This document shows, one piece after another, positions 10,212 through 18,965 of a stretch of DNA of 64,000 nt. Location of the stretch: positions 7,254,001 to 7,318,000 of the forward strand of contig NZ_CP065053.1 of assembly GCF_015689335.1 (NCBI RefSeq), written 5' to 3'. Under the pieces are notes generated by a model. The model saw only the letters and a list, made by a program, of their open reading frames with translations, did not search any database and was not told the DNA's origin. Each line of letters starts with the position of its first letter. Positions within the stretch are counted from its first letter, which is position 1. The translations under genes were made by a program, and so were the position numbers. The stretch comes from Massilia antarctica (GTDB taxonomy: Bacteria; Pseudomonadota; Gammaproteobacteria; Burkholderiales; Burkholderiaceae_D).

Positions 10212-11132
10212 TTACTGCATGATGCGCACCACCTTGCCGACCACCTGGTCGGCGCGCACAAAGCCCCAATAGCGGCTGTCGTAACTGTTATCGCGGTTGT
10301 CGCCCATGACGAAGTAGTGGCCGGGCGGGACCTCGCATTGCATCGCCATGGCGTCATGGACGCACTTCTCCTTGAACGCGAAATCGTCTGGCTCGTGGGT
10401 GCCGCGCGTATCGCCAGTGCGCAGTTGGGTTTGAAAGCGCAGCGTGCCGATTTGCTCTTCAACGCGCTGGTAGGCCACCGACTGTTCGGGGTCCAGATAC
10501 GCATCGAGCTCGCGCACCCGCGTGGTGGCGCCGTTGATGAAGAGCTGGCGGTCGCGGTAGGCCACCTTGTCGCCCGGCAGACCTATCAGGCGCTTGATGA
10601 ATTGCTGGCTCGGATCACGCGGAAAATCGAACACGATCAGATCACCCCGCGTCATCGGCGCGGAAATCGGATTCGATGCGATGGGAACTCCGAAAGTGCT
10701 GACATGCCCGTAGCCCCATTTCTGCACGAGCAGATTGGCGCCCAGTTGAATGGTCGGCGCCATCGACGTGGCCGGCACGCGGAAGGTCTCGTAAAAGAAG
10801 GCGCGCAAGCCGACGACGACCGCGACATATGCCAACGCGATCGCCAGCAGGACGTACCAGCGCGTGGACGCGGGCCTCGCCGCACGCAGCGGCGCGCGTG
10901 CGGCAATCCGGTAGGCGGCGGTCATGCACACCGCCGCCAGCGCCACCTGGAAAACCAGCATGACGGTAGCGGCGCGCGGTCCGGGCAGCAGGAAGAACAT
11001 GGCGCACAAAAGCAGCACGGCACCGCCGAACACCAGCGCGCCCATGCGCGGCGCGCCAGCGTAGACAAAACCGAGCGGGGAGAAAAAGATGTTCAGCGCA
11101 GCGGCGATCCATTTGTTCGGCTTCCAGTTCAC
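10212..11132 (-). CDS. lepB: Signal peptidase I (S26 family)
   Basis: 306 residues. The N-terminal part is very hydrophobic, with three or four membrane segments within residues 8-112. The catalytic domain has the nucleophile Ser122 in PATSMAPTI and the general base Lys179 in IKRLIGLPGDK, plus the conserved GDNRDNSYDSRYWGFV. It removes signal peptides from exported preproteins on the periplasmic side of the inner membrane. It is not in the usual lepA-lepB-rnc setting, and its multi-segment N-terminus differs from a canonical LepB, so it may be an additional paralogue. It converges with the GAF-ATPase gene, whose stop is 9 bases away. Confidence 0.9.
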   Translation of the reverse strand: MNWKPNKWIAAALNIFFSPLGFVYAGAPRMGALVFGGAVLLLCAMFFLLPGPRAATVMLVFQVALAAVCMTAAYRIAARAPLRAARPASTRWYVLLAIALAYVAVVVGLRAFFYETFRVPATSMAPTIQLGANLLVQKWGYGHVSTFGVPIASNPISAPMTRGDLIVFDFPRDPSQQFIKRLIGLPGDKVAYRDRQLFINGATTRVRELDAYLDPEQSVAYQRVEEQIGTLRFQTQLRTGDTRGTHEPDDFAFKEKCVHDAMAMQCEVPPGHYFVMGDNRDNSYDSRYWGFVRADQVVGKVVRIMQ

Positions 11133-11241
11133 GGCAATTCCTTCACGATAATGCGCGGCATTCTCTCATGCAATTATGATCTGCCAGCAATATCGTTGCC
11201 AACGTGGCACAATCGCGATTCACTCATCCACCATCAAGGCC

Positions 11242-11574
11242 ATGTACTCCTCTACTTTCATTTTCGGCACCAAGCATCTCGACGAAGAATTTCATCAGCT
11301 CGATAAACTGATCGCCGACGCCGCCAAGGCGCTGCCCGGTTATCTGGGTGAAGAGGCCTGGGAAAATCGCGCGACCGGTTTGTTCTCCAACGTGTATTAC
11401 TGGGAGAGCCTGGAAGCGCTGCAGGCGCTGATGCAGCACCCGGCGCATCTGCAAGCCAAGGCGGCCCAGGCCAGATGGCTCGATGGCTATCACGTGGTCA
11501 TTTCGGAGGTGGTGCGCACCTACGGGAATGCGGAGCTCGGACACCGCATGAACGTACCGGCCGTCAATCCTTGA
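11242..11574 (+). CDS. Small ABM-like (antibiotic biosynthesis monooxygenase superfamily) protein
   Basis: 110 residues from the ATG at 11242, preferred over an upstream in-frame ATG at 11176 because the fold starts with the strand YSSTFIFGTK. Residues such as LPGYLGEEAWENRATGLF and YYWESLEALQALMQHPAH resemble the dimeric alpha/beta ABM fold, in which a Trp/Tyr followed by a helix and an HP..H motif are typical. Members are heme-degrading or quinone-oxidising enzymes, or simple stress proteins; the substrate is not evident. It is divergent from lepB and transcribed toward the hypothetical gene at 11668. Confidence 0.7.
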   Translation: MYSSTFIFGTKHLDEEFHQLDKLIADAAKALPGYLGEEAWENRATGLFSNVYYWESLEALQALMQHPAHLQAKAAQARWLDGYHVVISEVVRTYGNAELGHRMNVPAVNP

Positions 11575-11667
11575 ACCCATCCAATGAAGGAGGGTTGCAG
11601 CGATTGACAGCGCCACCGCTGCGGCGCTACCCTGTGATTCCGCCCTGCCCCACCGCTGCCGCGATTG

Positions 11668-12081
11668 ATGACGATGCTCCAGGCATTTCCCTTTCCGATC
11701 CGAACAGAATGTCCGCCAGGCGCCTGCGTGTGCCAGCGCGACACGCTGCTGGCCGACGCTGACAGCGACACGCGCATCCTGCGCCTGACGCGCGAAGAAG
11801 AAAAGAAGCTGCTCGCCCACATCGACAACATCGCCAGCTACGAGGATCTGAACAAACTGGCCGAACGCCTCAACAGCCAGCTCGGCGTGGTGCTGCGCAT
11901 CACCCCCAGCAACAATGAAGTGCGCAGCGCGCGCGGCCTGAGCATCGTGCTGGCCGACCGGCCTGGCCTGTGCCGCAAGACCCGCCAGGCGGTCCCGACT
12001 GCCATCCGGCGCTGCCTCGAGCGCCATCCGGAAATCATCTACGCCATCCTCGACGCGCACGACTTGCTCGGGCCCAACTGA
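11668..12081 (+). CDS. Conserved-looking hypothetical protein with N-terminal CxxxxCxC motif
   Basis: 137 residues if started at the ATG at 11668; ATG 11674 and TTG 11665 are also possible and none has a clear Shine-Dalgarno sequence. I do not recognise the family with confidence. The N-terminus has PFPIRTECPPGACVCQRDTLL, with three cysteines in CPPGACVC that could bind a metal or form a redox site. A charged helix (LTREEEKKLLAHIDNI) follows, then a mixed region ending in AILDAHDLLGPN. There is no signal peptide or membrane segment. It lies between the ABM-like gene and the second GspE-type ATPase on the same strand, and codon usage matches its neighbours. Confidence 0.6.
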   Translation: MTMLQAFPFPIRTECPPGACVCQRDTLLADADSDTRILRLTREEEKKLLAHIDNIASYEDLNKLAERLNSQLGVVLRITPSNNEVRSARGLSIVLADRPGLCRKTRQAVPTAIRRCLERHPEIIYAILDAHDLLGPN

Positions 12082-12151
12082 CACGGCAGCGCCGCGCCGG
12101 TTCGGTCCGCACGCGTGAGCGGGATCAAGCCCGCATTGTCAAAAAATCTAC

Positions 12152-13957
12152 ATGCTGATGGTTTTCGCCGACCGCGATGACGGGAACCCCATGCACTTGC
12201 CTACCAAGTACGACGCGCTGGTCACGGACGGCCTGCTGTCCGCCGCCGAGCTCGAACGCGCGCGCCATTCGGCGCACGCCCGGCTGCTCGACATCGAAGA
12301 GGTGCTGGTCAACGATTGCCAGGTGCCGCCCGAGGCCATCGGCCAGGCGCTGGCGCGCTTCTTCAAGGTCCCGTACGAGCCGTTCCTGCCCGGCCGCACG
12401 AAGCCCGCGTATTTGCTCAGGAACCTCAAGGCCCAGTATGTCGAGGAAAACCAGTGGCTGCCGCTCGACGAAGACAAGGATGGCTTGCTGGTACTGGCGC
12501 TCGATCCGGAGCGGGTGCGCGCCAGCCGCATCGTCAACCAGGTCTTCCCCAAGTCGACGCTGACGTGGTGCGTGACCACGCGCACCGAATTCCTGCACAC
12601 CTTGGACCAGTTCTTCGGCACCACCGCGCGCAGCGACGGCAGCTCCCTGCGCGAGGTCCTGTCCGGCATGGCGCACGACGACAGCGATGGCGACAGCGTG
12701 CAGCCGGTCTCGCAAGCGGTGGAAAATGAACTGGTCAAGCTGGTCAACAAGGTGATCATGGATGCCAGCCGCCAGGGCGTGTCCGACATCCATATCGAGC
12801 CGCTGCCCGGCAATGGACGCACCGCGATCCGCTTTCGCAAGGACGGCGCGCTGCTGCCCTACATCGACATCCCGGCCAGCTACCGCAACGCCCTGGTCGC
12901 GCGCGTAAAAATCATGTGCGACCTCGATACCTCGGAGCGGCGCAAACCGCAGGACGGCAAGATCATGTTCCGCAAATACGGGCCGCTCGACATCGAACTG
13001 CGCGTGGCCACCATTCCCTCGGCCGGCGGCGTGGAGGACATCGTGATGCGCATCCTCCCGCGCGGCGACGCCATGGCACTCGATCAGTTGGGCATCCTGC
13101 CGCACAACCTGGCGCGCCTGCGCGCGGCGGTCGACAAGCCGCACGGCCTGTTCTTCGTATGCGGGCCCACCGGCTCGGGCAAGACCACCACCCTGCACTC
13201 CCTGCTGGCCCACCTGAACACGCCCGACACCAAGATCTGGACCGCCGAGGACCCGGTCGAAATCACGCAGAAAGGGCTGCGCCAGGTGCAGGTCAACCAC
13301 AAGTCGGGGCTCGACTTCGCCACCGTGATGCGGGCCTTCCTGCGGGCCGACCCGGATGTGATCATGGTCGGCGAAATGCGCGACCGCGAGACCGTCGGCA
13401 TCGGCATCGAAGCCTCGCTGACCGGGCATCTGGTGCTGGCAACCCTGCATACCAACAGCGCGCCCGAATCGATCGTGCGCCTGCTCGACATGGGCATGGA
13501 CCCGTTCAACTTCGCCGACGCGCTGCTCGGGGTACTGGCGCAACGCCTGGCACGGCGCTTGTGCAACGCGTGCAAGGAGCCCTACCGCGCTGACGACGGC
13601 GCGATGGCGCAACTGCTCGCCGAATACTGCGCCGAGATGCCCCATGCCAGTGCCGCCGGCAGTGGTGTGCTGGACGACTGGCGCGCGCGCCATGCCGACA
13701 GCGGCGGCCGATTCACCTTGTTCCGCGCGCGCGGCTGCGCCGAGTGCAACCGCGGCTACCGGGGCCGGGTCGGCCTGCACGAGCTGATGATCGGCACCGA
13801 TAACATCAAGCGCCTGCTGCAGGAGCGTGCGCGGGTCGCCAGTGTGCTCGCCGCCGCCCTGGACGACGGCATGCTGACCCTGAAAATGGATGGCATCGAG
13901 AAGGTCCTGATGGGCATCACCGACCTGCGTACGGTGCGCCAGGTGTGCATCCGCTAG
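12152..13957 (+). CDS. GspE/PilB-type secretion ATPase, paralogue without GAF domain
   Basis: 601 residues from ATG 12152; an alternative start at 12191 (MHLPTKYD) aligns well with the paralogue, and neither has a strong ribosome site. It closely matches residues about 190-789 of the GAF-ATPase at 7833, so the pair arose by duplication with gain or loss of GAF. Motifs: T2SSE N-terminal domain, Walker A GPTGSGKTTT at about residue 338, AEDPVEITQKG, DVIMVGEMRD, GHLVLATLHTNSAP, and the zinc cysteines LCNACK and GCAECNRGYRG. It should power a type II secretion or type IV pilus-like machine. None of the other machine parts is in the window. Confidence 0.9.
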   Translation: MLMVFADRDDGNPMHLPTKYDALVTDGLLSAAELERARHSAHARLLDIEEVLVNDCQVPPEAIGQALARFFKVPYEPFLPGRTKPAYLLRNLKAQYVEENQWLPLDEDKDGLLVLALDPERVRASRIVNQVFPKSTLTWCVTTRTEFLHTLDQFFGTTARSDGSSLREVLSGMAHDDSDGDSVQPVSQAVENELVKLVNKVIMDASRQGVSDIHIEPLPGNGRTAIRFRKDGALLPYIDIPASYRNALVARVKIMCDLDTSERRKPQDGKIMFRKYGPLDIELRVATIPSAGGVEDIVMRILPRGDAMALDQLGILPHNLARLRAAVDKPHGLFFVCGPTGSGKTTTLHSLLAHLNTPDTKIWTAEDPVEITQKGLRQVQVNHKSGLDFATVMRAFLRADPDVIMVGEMRDRETVGIGIEASLTGHLVLATLHTNSAPESIVRLLDMGMDPFNFADALLGVLAQRLARRLCNACKEPYRADDGAMAQLLAEYCAEMPHASAAGSGVLDDWRARHADSGGRFTLFRARGCAECNRGYRGRVGLHELMIGTDNIKRLLQERARVASVLAAALDDGMLTLKMDGIEKVLMGITDLRTVRQVCIR

Positions 13958-13980
13958 CGATGCCGCCATCGGCCCGACGA

Positions 13981-14014
13981 AAAAAAACCGCGGGTCGCAA
14001 CCGGCGGTTTTTTT
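13981..14014. terminator. Bidirectional rho-independent terminator
   Basis: An 11-bp inverted repeat (13981-13991 with 14004-14014) has an A-run on one side and a T-run on the other, with a 12-base loop. It lies between the convergent ATPase gene (stop 13957) and phosphate transporter gene (stop 14033), and can serve both. Confidence 0.88.
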
Positions 14015-14032
14015 GTCAGGCGCGTGCCAGGC

Positions 14033-15043
14033 TTACATGATGTGGGTACCGACCCACCATGCCACCGCCGCCATGAAGGCCGACGCCGGAATCGTGAAAA
14101 TCCAGGCCCACACGATATTGCCGGCCACGCCCCAGCGCACCGCCGACATCTTTTGCGCCGAACCCACGCCGACGATGGCGCCGGTGATGGTGTGCGTGGT
14201 CGAGACGGGAATGCCGAAGTAGCTCGACACGATCAAGGTGATCGCGCCGCCGGTTTCGGCGCAGAAGCCGCCCACCGGTTTGAGCTTGGTGATCTTCTGG
14301 CCCATGGTCTTGACGATGCGCCAGCCGCCGAACAAGGTGCCGAAGCTGATCGCCGCGTAGCACGAAATGATCACCCAGCTTGGCGGCGTGGTCTCGGCCG
14401 CGCTGGAGTAGCCGCTGGCGATGAGCAGCATCCAGATGATGCCCATGGTTTTCTGCGCATCGTTGCCGCCGTGGCCAAGGCTGTACGCCGCCGCCGACAG
14501 CAGCTGCAGGCGGCGGAACCAGGTGTCGACCTTGCGCGGCGTCGACTTGACGAAGACCCAGGCCACGATCAGCATGATGATCGAACCGAGCGCAAACCCG
14601 AGCAGCGGCGCCACCACGATGAAGATGACGGTCTTGAGCAAGCCGCTGCCGATCAGGGCGCCGGTGCCGGACTTGGCCACCGCCGCGCCAACCAGGCCGC
14701 CGATCAGCGCGTGCGAGGACGACGAAGGAATGCCGTAGTACCAGGTGATCAGGTTCCAGATGATGGCTCCGACCAGGGCCCCGAAGATGATGTACTGGTC
14801 CACCACCTTGGGATCGATGGTGCCCTTGCTCAGGGTCGCGGCGACGTGCACGCCGACCACGCCGATGGCGATGAAGTTAAAGACGGCCGCCATGGCCACC
14901 GCGGTCTGCGGTTTGAGCACGCCCGTCGAGACGACGGTCGCAATCGCGTTGGCCGCATCGTGGAAGCCGTTCATGAAGTCGAACAGCAGCGCCAGGGCGA
15001 TCAACATGCCGAGCACGTAAATGCTGATTTGGATATGTTCCAT
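14033..15043 (-). CDS. pit: Inorganic phosphate transporter, PiT family
   Basis: 336 residues, almost entirely hydrophobic, with about ten membrane segments. The duplicated PiT signatures are visible: DFMNGFHDAANAIAT near residue 22 and SLGHGGNDAQKTMG near residue 192, plus GIPSSSSHALIGG and GIPVSTTHTITGA, the paired substrate-path motifs. It is a low-affinity metal-phosphate symporter in the inner membrane. The DUF47 gene ends 11 bases upstream on the same strand, the standard pit-DUF47 pairing in which the DUF47 protein modulates the transporter. Confidence 0.95.
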   Translation of the reverse strand: MEHIQISIYVLGMLIALALLFDFMNGFHDAANAIATVVSTGVLKPQTAVAMAAVFNFIAIGVVGVHVAATLSKGTIDPKVVDQYIIFGALVGAIIWNLITWYYGIPSSSSHALIGGLVGAAVAKSGTGALIGSGLLKTVIFIVVAPLLGFALGSIIMLIVAWVFVKSTPRKVDTWFRRLQLLSAAAYSLGHGGNDAQKTMGIIWMLLIASGYSSAAETTPPSWVIISCYAAISFGTLFGGWRIVKTMGQKITKLKPVGGFCAETGGAITLIVSSYFGIPVSTTHTITGAIVGVGSAQKMSAVRWGVAGNIVWAWIFTIPASAFMAAVAWWVGTHIM

Positions 15044-15054
15044 GCTCGTCCCGC

Positions 15055-15681
15055 TTACGCGTTTTCGACGATGATGCCTTCGATGATGTTGGCAACATCT
15101 TCGCAGCGGTCGGTGACGGTTTCCAGGATCTCGTAGATCGCTTTGAGCTTGATGAGGTTACGCACGTCCGGTTCGTCGCGGAACAGCTTCGACATGGCGG
15201 CGCGCATGACATGGTCGGCGTCCGATTCGAGGCGGTCGATCTCTTCGCAGATGGCGACGATCTTTTGCGAGTTGTCCATGTTGTGCAGCAGGCCGACGGC
15301 TTGCTCGACTTTCTGGCAGCAGGCCAGGCACAGTTCGGCCAGGCGTTTCGCTTCCGGCGTGACCGCTTTCAGGTCGTACAGCGAGACCGTCTGCGCCGCG
15401 TCTTCCATCAGGTCGAGGATGTCGTCCATGCGCGTGATCAGCTTGTGGATGTCGTCGCGGTCGATCGGGGTGATGAAGGTCTTGTGCAGCATGTCGACCG
15501 TGGCGTAGGTGATCTTGTCGGCTTGCTTTTCGATGCTTTCGATCGCGTGGACGCGGTTTTCGAGGTCGTCGAAGTTGGTCATCAGGCCAACCATTTCATG
15601 CGCGCCCTTCACGCATAGTGCGGCGTGCTGGTTGAAGAGCTCAAAAAATTTGCCCTCGGTGGGCATCAGGCGTCCAAACAT
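15055..15681 (-). CDS. DUF47 (PhoU-like) phosphate transport accessory protein
   Basis: 208 residues from the ATG at 15681, which follows a good ribosome site (GGAGAAA); a longer in-frame extension upstream to 15798 lacks family similarity. The protein is all-helical, starting MFGRLMPTEGKFFELFNQHA, with the DUF47 segments THKLITRMDDILDLMED-like (here IHKLITRMDDILDLMEDAA) and ESDADHVMRAAMSKLF. DUF47 proteins resemble PhoU and are co-encoded with PiT transporters, which they are thought to regulate. It sits directly upstream of pit in one operon. Confidence 0.92.
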   Translation of the reverse strand: MFGRLMPTEGKFFELFNQHAALCVKGAHEMVGLMTNFDDLENRVHAIESIEKQADKITYATVDMLHKTFITPIDRDDIHKLITRMDDILDLMEDAAQTVSLYDLKAVTPEAKRLAELCLACCQKVEQAVGLLHNMDNSQKIVAICEEIDRLESDADHVMRAAMSKLFRDEPDVRNLIKLKAIYEILETVTDRCEDVANIIEGIIVENA

Positions 15682-15754
15682 GGTTTCTCCGTTAAAGCGT
15701 AAAAGCGTCATTGATACTGCGGAAGGCCGCCGCTCGTGGCGGCGGCATCGTGAT

Positions 15755-17140
15755 TTAGTCGCCCTGGTAGACGGCCAAGTTACCGCTGTAGTTACCAAAC
15801 TTGGTGTACTGGCCGATCCAGGTCAGTCGTATCGAGCCGATCGGACCGTTACGCTGCTTGCCGATGATGATCTCCGCGGTGCCCTTGTCGGGCGAATCCG
15901 GGTTGTAGACCTCATCGCGATACAGGAAGATGATGACGTCGGCATCCTGCTCGATAGCGCCAGATTCGCGCAAGTCGGACATGATGGGGCGTTTGTTGGG
16001 GCGTTGCTCCAGCGAGCGGTTCAACTGCGACAGGGCGATCACGGGACAGTGCAGCTCTTTCGCCAGGCCCTTGAGGCTACGCGAAATCTCGGAAATTTCC
16101 GAGGCGCGGTTGTCGCCCGGCTGGCTGCCCGTCATGAGCTGGATGTAGTCGATGATGATCAGGCCAAGCTTGCCGCACTGGCGCGACAGGCGGCGCGAGC
16201 GCGCGCGCAGCTCGATCGGATTCAAGGCCGGGGTCTCGTCGATGTACAACTGGGCGTCGTTCATTTTCTGGATCGCGTGCGTCAGGCGCGGCCAGTCTTC
16301 GTCGTTCAGGCGGCCGGTGCGCAGGCGGTGCTGGTCGAGCTGGCCGACGGAACCGAGCATACGCATGGCCAGCTGGGTGCCGCCCATCTCCATCGAGAAG
16401 ATCGCGACCGGCAGGCCCGCTTCGATCGCCACGTTCTCGCCGATGTTGACCGAGAACGCGGTCTTGCCCATCGATGGACGGCCGGCCACGATCACCAGGT
16501 CGCCCGGCTGCAGGCCGGATGTCATGCGGTCCAGGTCGATGAAGCCGGTCGGCACGCCCGTGATTTCGCTCTGGTTGTCGCGGCTGTACAGTTCATCGAT
16601 GCGCTCGACCACCTGGGTGAGCAGCGGCTGCACCGCGATCCAGCCTTGCGAGCCGCGCGCGCCCTGTTCGGCGATGGCAAAGATCTTGGACTCGGCTTCG
16701 TCGAGCATCTGCTTGACTTCCTTGCCCTGCGGGTTGAACGCATTGCCGGAAATTTCGTCGGCCACGGTAATGAGTTTGCGCAGCACGCCGCGGTCGCGCA
16801 CGATCTCGGCGTAGCGCCGGATGTTGGCCGCCGACGGTGTGTTCTGCGCCATCGCGTTCAGGTACTGCAGGCCGCCCACATCCTCGGCCTTGGCGATGTT
16901 GGTCAGCGCTTCGAACACGGTGATCACGTCGGCCGGTTTCGACTGGTTGATCAGCTTGACGATCTGCTCGAAGATGATGCGGTGATCGTAGCGATAGAAG
17001 TCGTCCGCATGCATCATGTCCGCAATGCGGTCGAACGCGGCGTTATCGCGCAGCAAACCACCGATCACAGATTGTTCTGCTTCGATGGAATGGGGCGGGA
17101 TGCGGAGGGCGTCTAGCTGCGGATCGGATGGTGCGTTCAT
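15755..17140 (-). CDS. dnaB: Replicative DNA helicase DnaB
   Basis: 461 residues, normal length. The N-terminal helical domain (about 16-120, PPHSIEAEQSVIGGLL) binds primase partners. The RecA-like motor has Walker A GRPSMGKTAFS at about residue 220, Walker B GLIIIDYIQLM and the DnaB motif with QLNRSLEQR and SDLRESGAIEQDADV. It is the ring helicase that unwinds DNA at the replication fork. It follows the rpsF-priB-rpsR-rplI operon, a conserved arrangement. A TATAAT box lies only 7 bases before the ATG and there is no Shine-Dalgarno sequence, so the transcript may be leaderless. Confidence 0.97.
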   Translation of the reverse strand: MNAPSDPQLDALRIPPHSIEAEQSVIGGLLRDNAAFDRIADMMHADDFYRYDHRIIFEQIVKLINQSKPADVITVFEALTNIAKAEDVGGLQYLNAMAQNTPSAANIRRYAEIVRDRGVLRKLITVADEISGNAFNPQGKEVKQMLDEAESKIFAIAEQGARGSQGWIAVQPLLTQVVERIDELYSRDNQSEITGVPTGFIDLDRMTSGLQPGDLVIVAGRPSMGKTAFSVNIGENVAIEAGLPVAIFSMEMGGTQLAMRMLGSVGQLDQHRLRTGRLNDEDWPRLTHAIQKMNDAQLYIDETPALNPIELRARSRRLSRQCGKLGLIIIDYIQLMTGSQPGDNRASEISEISRSLKGLAKELHCPVIALSQLNRSLEQRPNKRPIMSDLRESGAIEQDADVIIFLYRDEVYNPDSPDKGTAEIIIGKQRNGPIGSIRLTWIGQYTKFGNYSGNLAVYQGD

Positions 17141-17147
17141 GGCGCGA

Positions 17148-17153
17148 ATTATA
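17148..17153 (-). promoter_or_regulatory. Putative -10 box of a leaderless dnaB promoter
   Basis: A perfect TATAAT on the minus strand ends 7 bases before the dnaB ATG at 17140, so transcription would start at or next to the start codon. No good -35 hexamer lies 16-18 bases upstream, which keeps confidence moderate. The rplI terminator lies just upstream, so dnaB does need a promoter here. Confidence 0.5.
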
Positions 17154-17200
17154 CCTGCTTCGGGTCAACTGGCTGACATAATTGGGGAGATTCGGGCGTA

Positions 17201-17228
17201 AAAAAAGCCGGGAAGACCCGGCTTTTTT
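17201..17228 (-). terminator. Rho-independent terminator of the rpsF-priB-rpsR-rplI operon
   Basis: A 12-bp perfect inverted repeat (17201-17212 with 17217-17228) has a 4-base AAGA loop and A/T runs on the outer flanks. It lies 54 bases after the rplI stop codon and before dnaB. Confidence 0.92.
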
Positions 17229-17282
17229 GTAGTTGTCATGCAAGCATGATGCTTGCAAGGCAACTATATGAGGCAGTATGAC

Positions 17283-17735
17283 TTAGGCAGCTTCGCCGAC
17301 AACGGCGATGGTGATCTCGACAACGACGTCGGTGTGCAGGGCGACTGCAACAGCGTGGTCGCCAGTCGTTTTCAGCGGGCCGGTAGGCATGCGTACTTGC
17401 GCTTTTTCTACAGCGAAACCAGCTTTCGTCAGCGCTTCAGCGATGTCGAAGTTGGTCACGGAACCGAACAGACGGCCATCGACACCCGCTTTTTGAGCGA
17501 TCGAGATGGTCATGCCGCCCAGCTTGTCGCCTTGAGCCTGGGAAGCGGCCAGCTTGGCAGCTGCTGCTTTTTCCAGTTCGGCGCGCTTGACTTCGAATTC
17601 AGCGACGGCCGATGCGGTAGCACGGCGAGCCATGCGTTGCGGGATCAGGAAGTTACGTGCGTAACCGTCTTTGACTTTAACAACATCGCCCAGGTTGCCG
17701 ACGTTAACAACTTTTTCCAACAGAATGATTTGCAT
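17283..17735 (-). CDS. rplI: 50S ribosomal protein L9
   Basis: 150 residues, standard length. The N-terminal domain starts [30 protein letters not shown], the L9 signature (shown here in part: [13 protein letters not shown]), followed by the long connecting helix ([18 protein letters not shown]) and the C-terminal domain. It binds 23S rRNA domain V near the L1 stalk. Last gene of the rpsF-priB-rpsR-rplI operon, with a strong ribosome site (GGAGAAA) before the ATG. Confidence 0.97.
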   Translation of the reverse strand: MQIILLEKVVNVGNLGDVVKVKDGYARNFLIPQRMARRATASAVAEFEVKRAELEKAAAAKLAASQAQGDKLGGMTISIAQKAGVDGRLFGSVTNFDIAEALTKAGFAVEKAQVRMPTGPLKTTGDHAVAVALHTDVVVEITIAVVGEAA

Positions 17736-17762
17736 AGAGTTTCTCCAGTTTATCCGCAGCGA

Positions 17763-18053
17763 TTAAGCGTGGTGCAGATCGGTGTATGGCAGCAGCGCGA
17801 GGTAGCGGGCGCGCTTGATTGCGGTGTCAACCTGGCGCTGGTAGTGCGCCTTGGTACCGGTCAGGCGTGCTGGCATGATCTTGCCGTTTTCCTGGACGAA
17901 GTCTTTCAGGGTGTCTACGTCTTTGTAGTCGACCTGTTCAACGTTTGCTGCGGTGAAGCGGCAGAATTTCTTACGCTTGAACAGTGGGTTCTGTTGTTTG
18001 CGCTTTTCTTTAAGCTTGAGCTTGTTCTTGTCGAATTTTTTACCGAATGCCAT
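17763..18053 (-). CDS. rpsR: 30S ribosomal protein S18
   Basis: 96 residues. The core [19 protein letters not shown], with the S18 Cys-Arg-Phe element, and the C-terminal [20 protein letters not shown] are diagnostic. A lysine-rich N-terminal extension ([17 protein letters not shown]) is longer than in E. coli S18 and is common in this family of bacteria. It binds beside S6 on the 30S platform. Third gene of the operon. Confidence 0.97.
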   Translation of the reverse strand: MAFGKKFDKNKLKLKEKRKQQNPLFKRKKFCRFTAANVEQVDYKDVDTLKDFVQENGKIMPARLTGTKAHYQRQVDTAIKRARYLALLPYTDLHHA

Positions 18054-18087
18054 TTGAGGCTCCTGTATCTAAAAATGTGCTGACGCG

Positions 18088-18381
18088 TCAGGCGGCGGCA
18101 CAGAAATCAATGATGTGAAACACCAGGCTTTTGCTGCTGCGGTTCTTTTTGGCCAAAAATCCCGTGAACTGATGGACGGCGCCCAATTCGGCCTGGCTGA
18201 ATCGTCCCGAAATCTCGCCCGCGGCAAGCGCGGTGATGTCGAATTCGACCAACCTGGCTACCCCTGCTTCCATCTGCTGCGAACTGTGCATCAGGGTGGC
18301 GGTCACGATGGGCACGCCGGCCGGGGTATAGCGCAATACGTCGCGCTCGCAAATCAGGGCTACGAACTGGAGTTGATTCAC
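18088..18381 (-). CDS. priB: Primosomal replication protein N (PriB)
   Basis: 97 residues, single OB-fold: MNQLQFVALICERDVLRYTPAG at the start (first 20 residues are typical), followed by GVPIVTATLMHSSQQ and a C-terminal VHQFTGFLAKKNRSSKSLVFH. PriB is a dimeric single-strand DNA-binding protein that stimulates PriA in replication restart. Its place between rpsF and rpsR is the conserved one in beta- and gammaproteobacteria. Confidence 0.94.
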   Translation of the reverse strand: MNQLQFVALICERDVLRYTPAGVPIVTATLMHSSQQMEAGVARLVEFDITALAAGEISGRFSQAELGAVHQFTGFLAKKNRSSKSLVFHIIDFCAAA

Positions 18382-18422
18382 CGAGGTGAGGTCAAGTCAG
18401 GTTCAGGGATCCCGGTCAACAA

Positions 18423-18827
18423 TTACGCTGCTGCGGCTGGAGCTGGCGCTGGAGCGGCTGCAGGAGCAGGGGCTTCAGTGCGGTGGCTCTTGGCTGCGTC
18501 TTCACGTTGTACCGATTTCATCATCGGCGACGGCGCGGTTTCAGCCTTCTTCATCTTAACGGTGAGGTGACGCAGCACGGCATCATTGAATTTGAACGCG
18601 GTTTCGAGTTCCACGAGGGTCTCGTTGTCGCATTCGATGTTCAGGCAGATGTAGTGCGCTTTTGGCAGCTTCTGGATCGAGTAAGCCATCTGACGACGGC
18701 CCCAGTCTTCAACACGGTGAACCGAACCGCCGCGCGTGGTTACGCTGGCTTTGTAGCGTTCGATCATCGCCGGGACTTGCTCGCTTTGGTCCGGGTGGAC
18801 GATAAAAACGATTTCATAATGACGCAT
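18423..18827 (-). CDS. rpsF: 30S ribosomal protein S6
   Basis: 134 residues from the ATG at 18827, which follows a strong ribosome site (TAAGGAG); upstream in-frame codons to 18902 are not used. The S6 fold is clear: [20 protein letters not shown] at the start, then [17 protein letters not shown] and [15 protein letters not shown]. The C-terminal 20 residues are a low-complexity Ala/Pro tail ([17 protein letters not shown]), where E. coli S6 instead has a polyglutamate-modified tail. First gene of the operon, driven by the promoter at 18902-18930. Confidence 0.96.
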   Translation of the reverse strand: MRHYEIVFIVHPDQSEQVPAMIERYKASVTTRGGSVHRVEDWGRRQMAYSIQKLPKAHYICLNIECDNETLVELETAFKFNDAVLRHLTVKMKKAETAPSPMMKSVQREDAAKSHRTEAPAPAAAPAPAPAAAA

Positions 18828-18901
18828 GCATAACTCCTTAGGGACGTTTAAACAAATGCCCACCTCGGCGTCAAGACGAGTGTGGGAAGGGAAAGCCGGC
18901 A

Positions 18902-18930
18902 ATTATAGCGTGTAATGCAGCAACAATCAA
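18902..18930 (-). promoter_or_regulatory. Sigma-70 promoter of the rpsF operon
   Basis: On the minus strand, TTGATT (18925-18930) and TATAAT (18902-18907) are separated by 17 bases. The predicted start lies about 68 bases before the rpsF ATG. Spacing and hexamers are near consensus. Confidence 0.8.
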
Positions 18931-18965
18931 GGTCGCTGTGAGGGGCTTGTGCGATTGGGTGCCGC

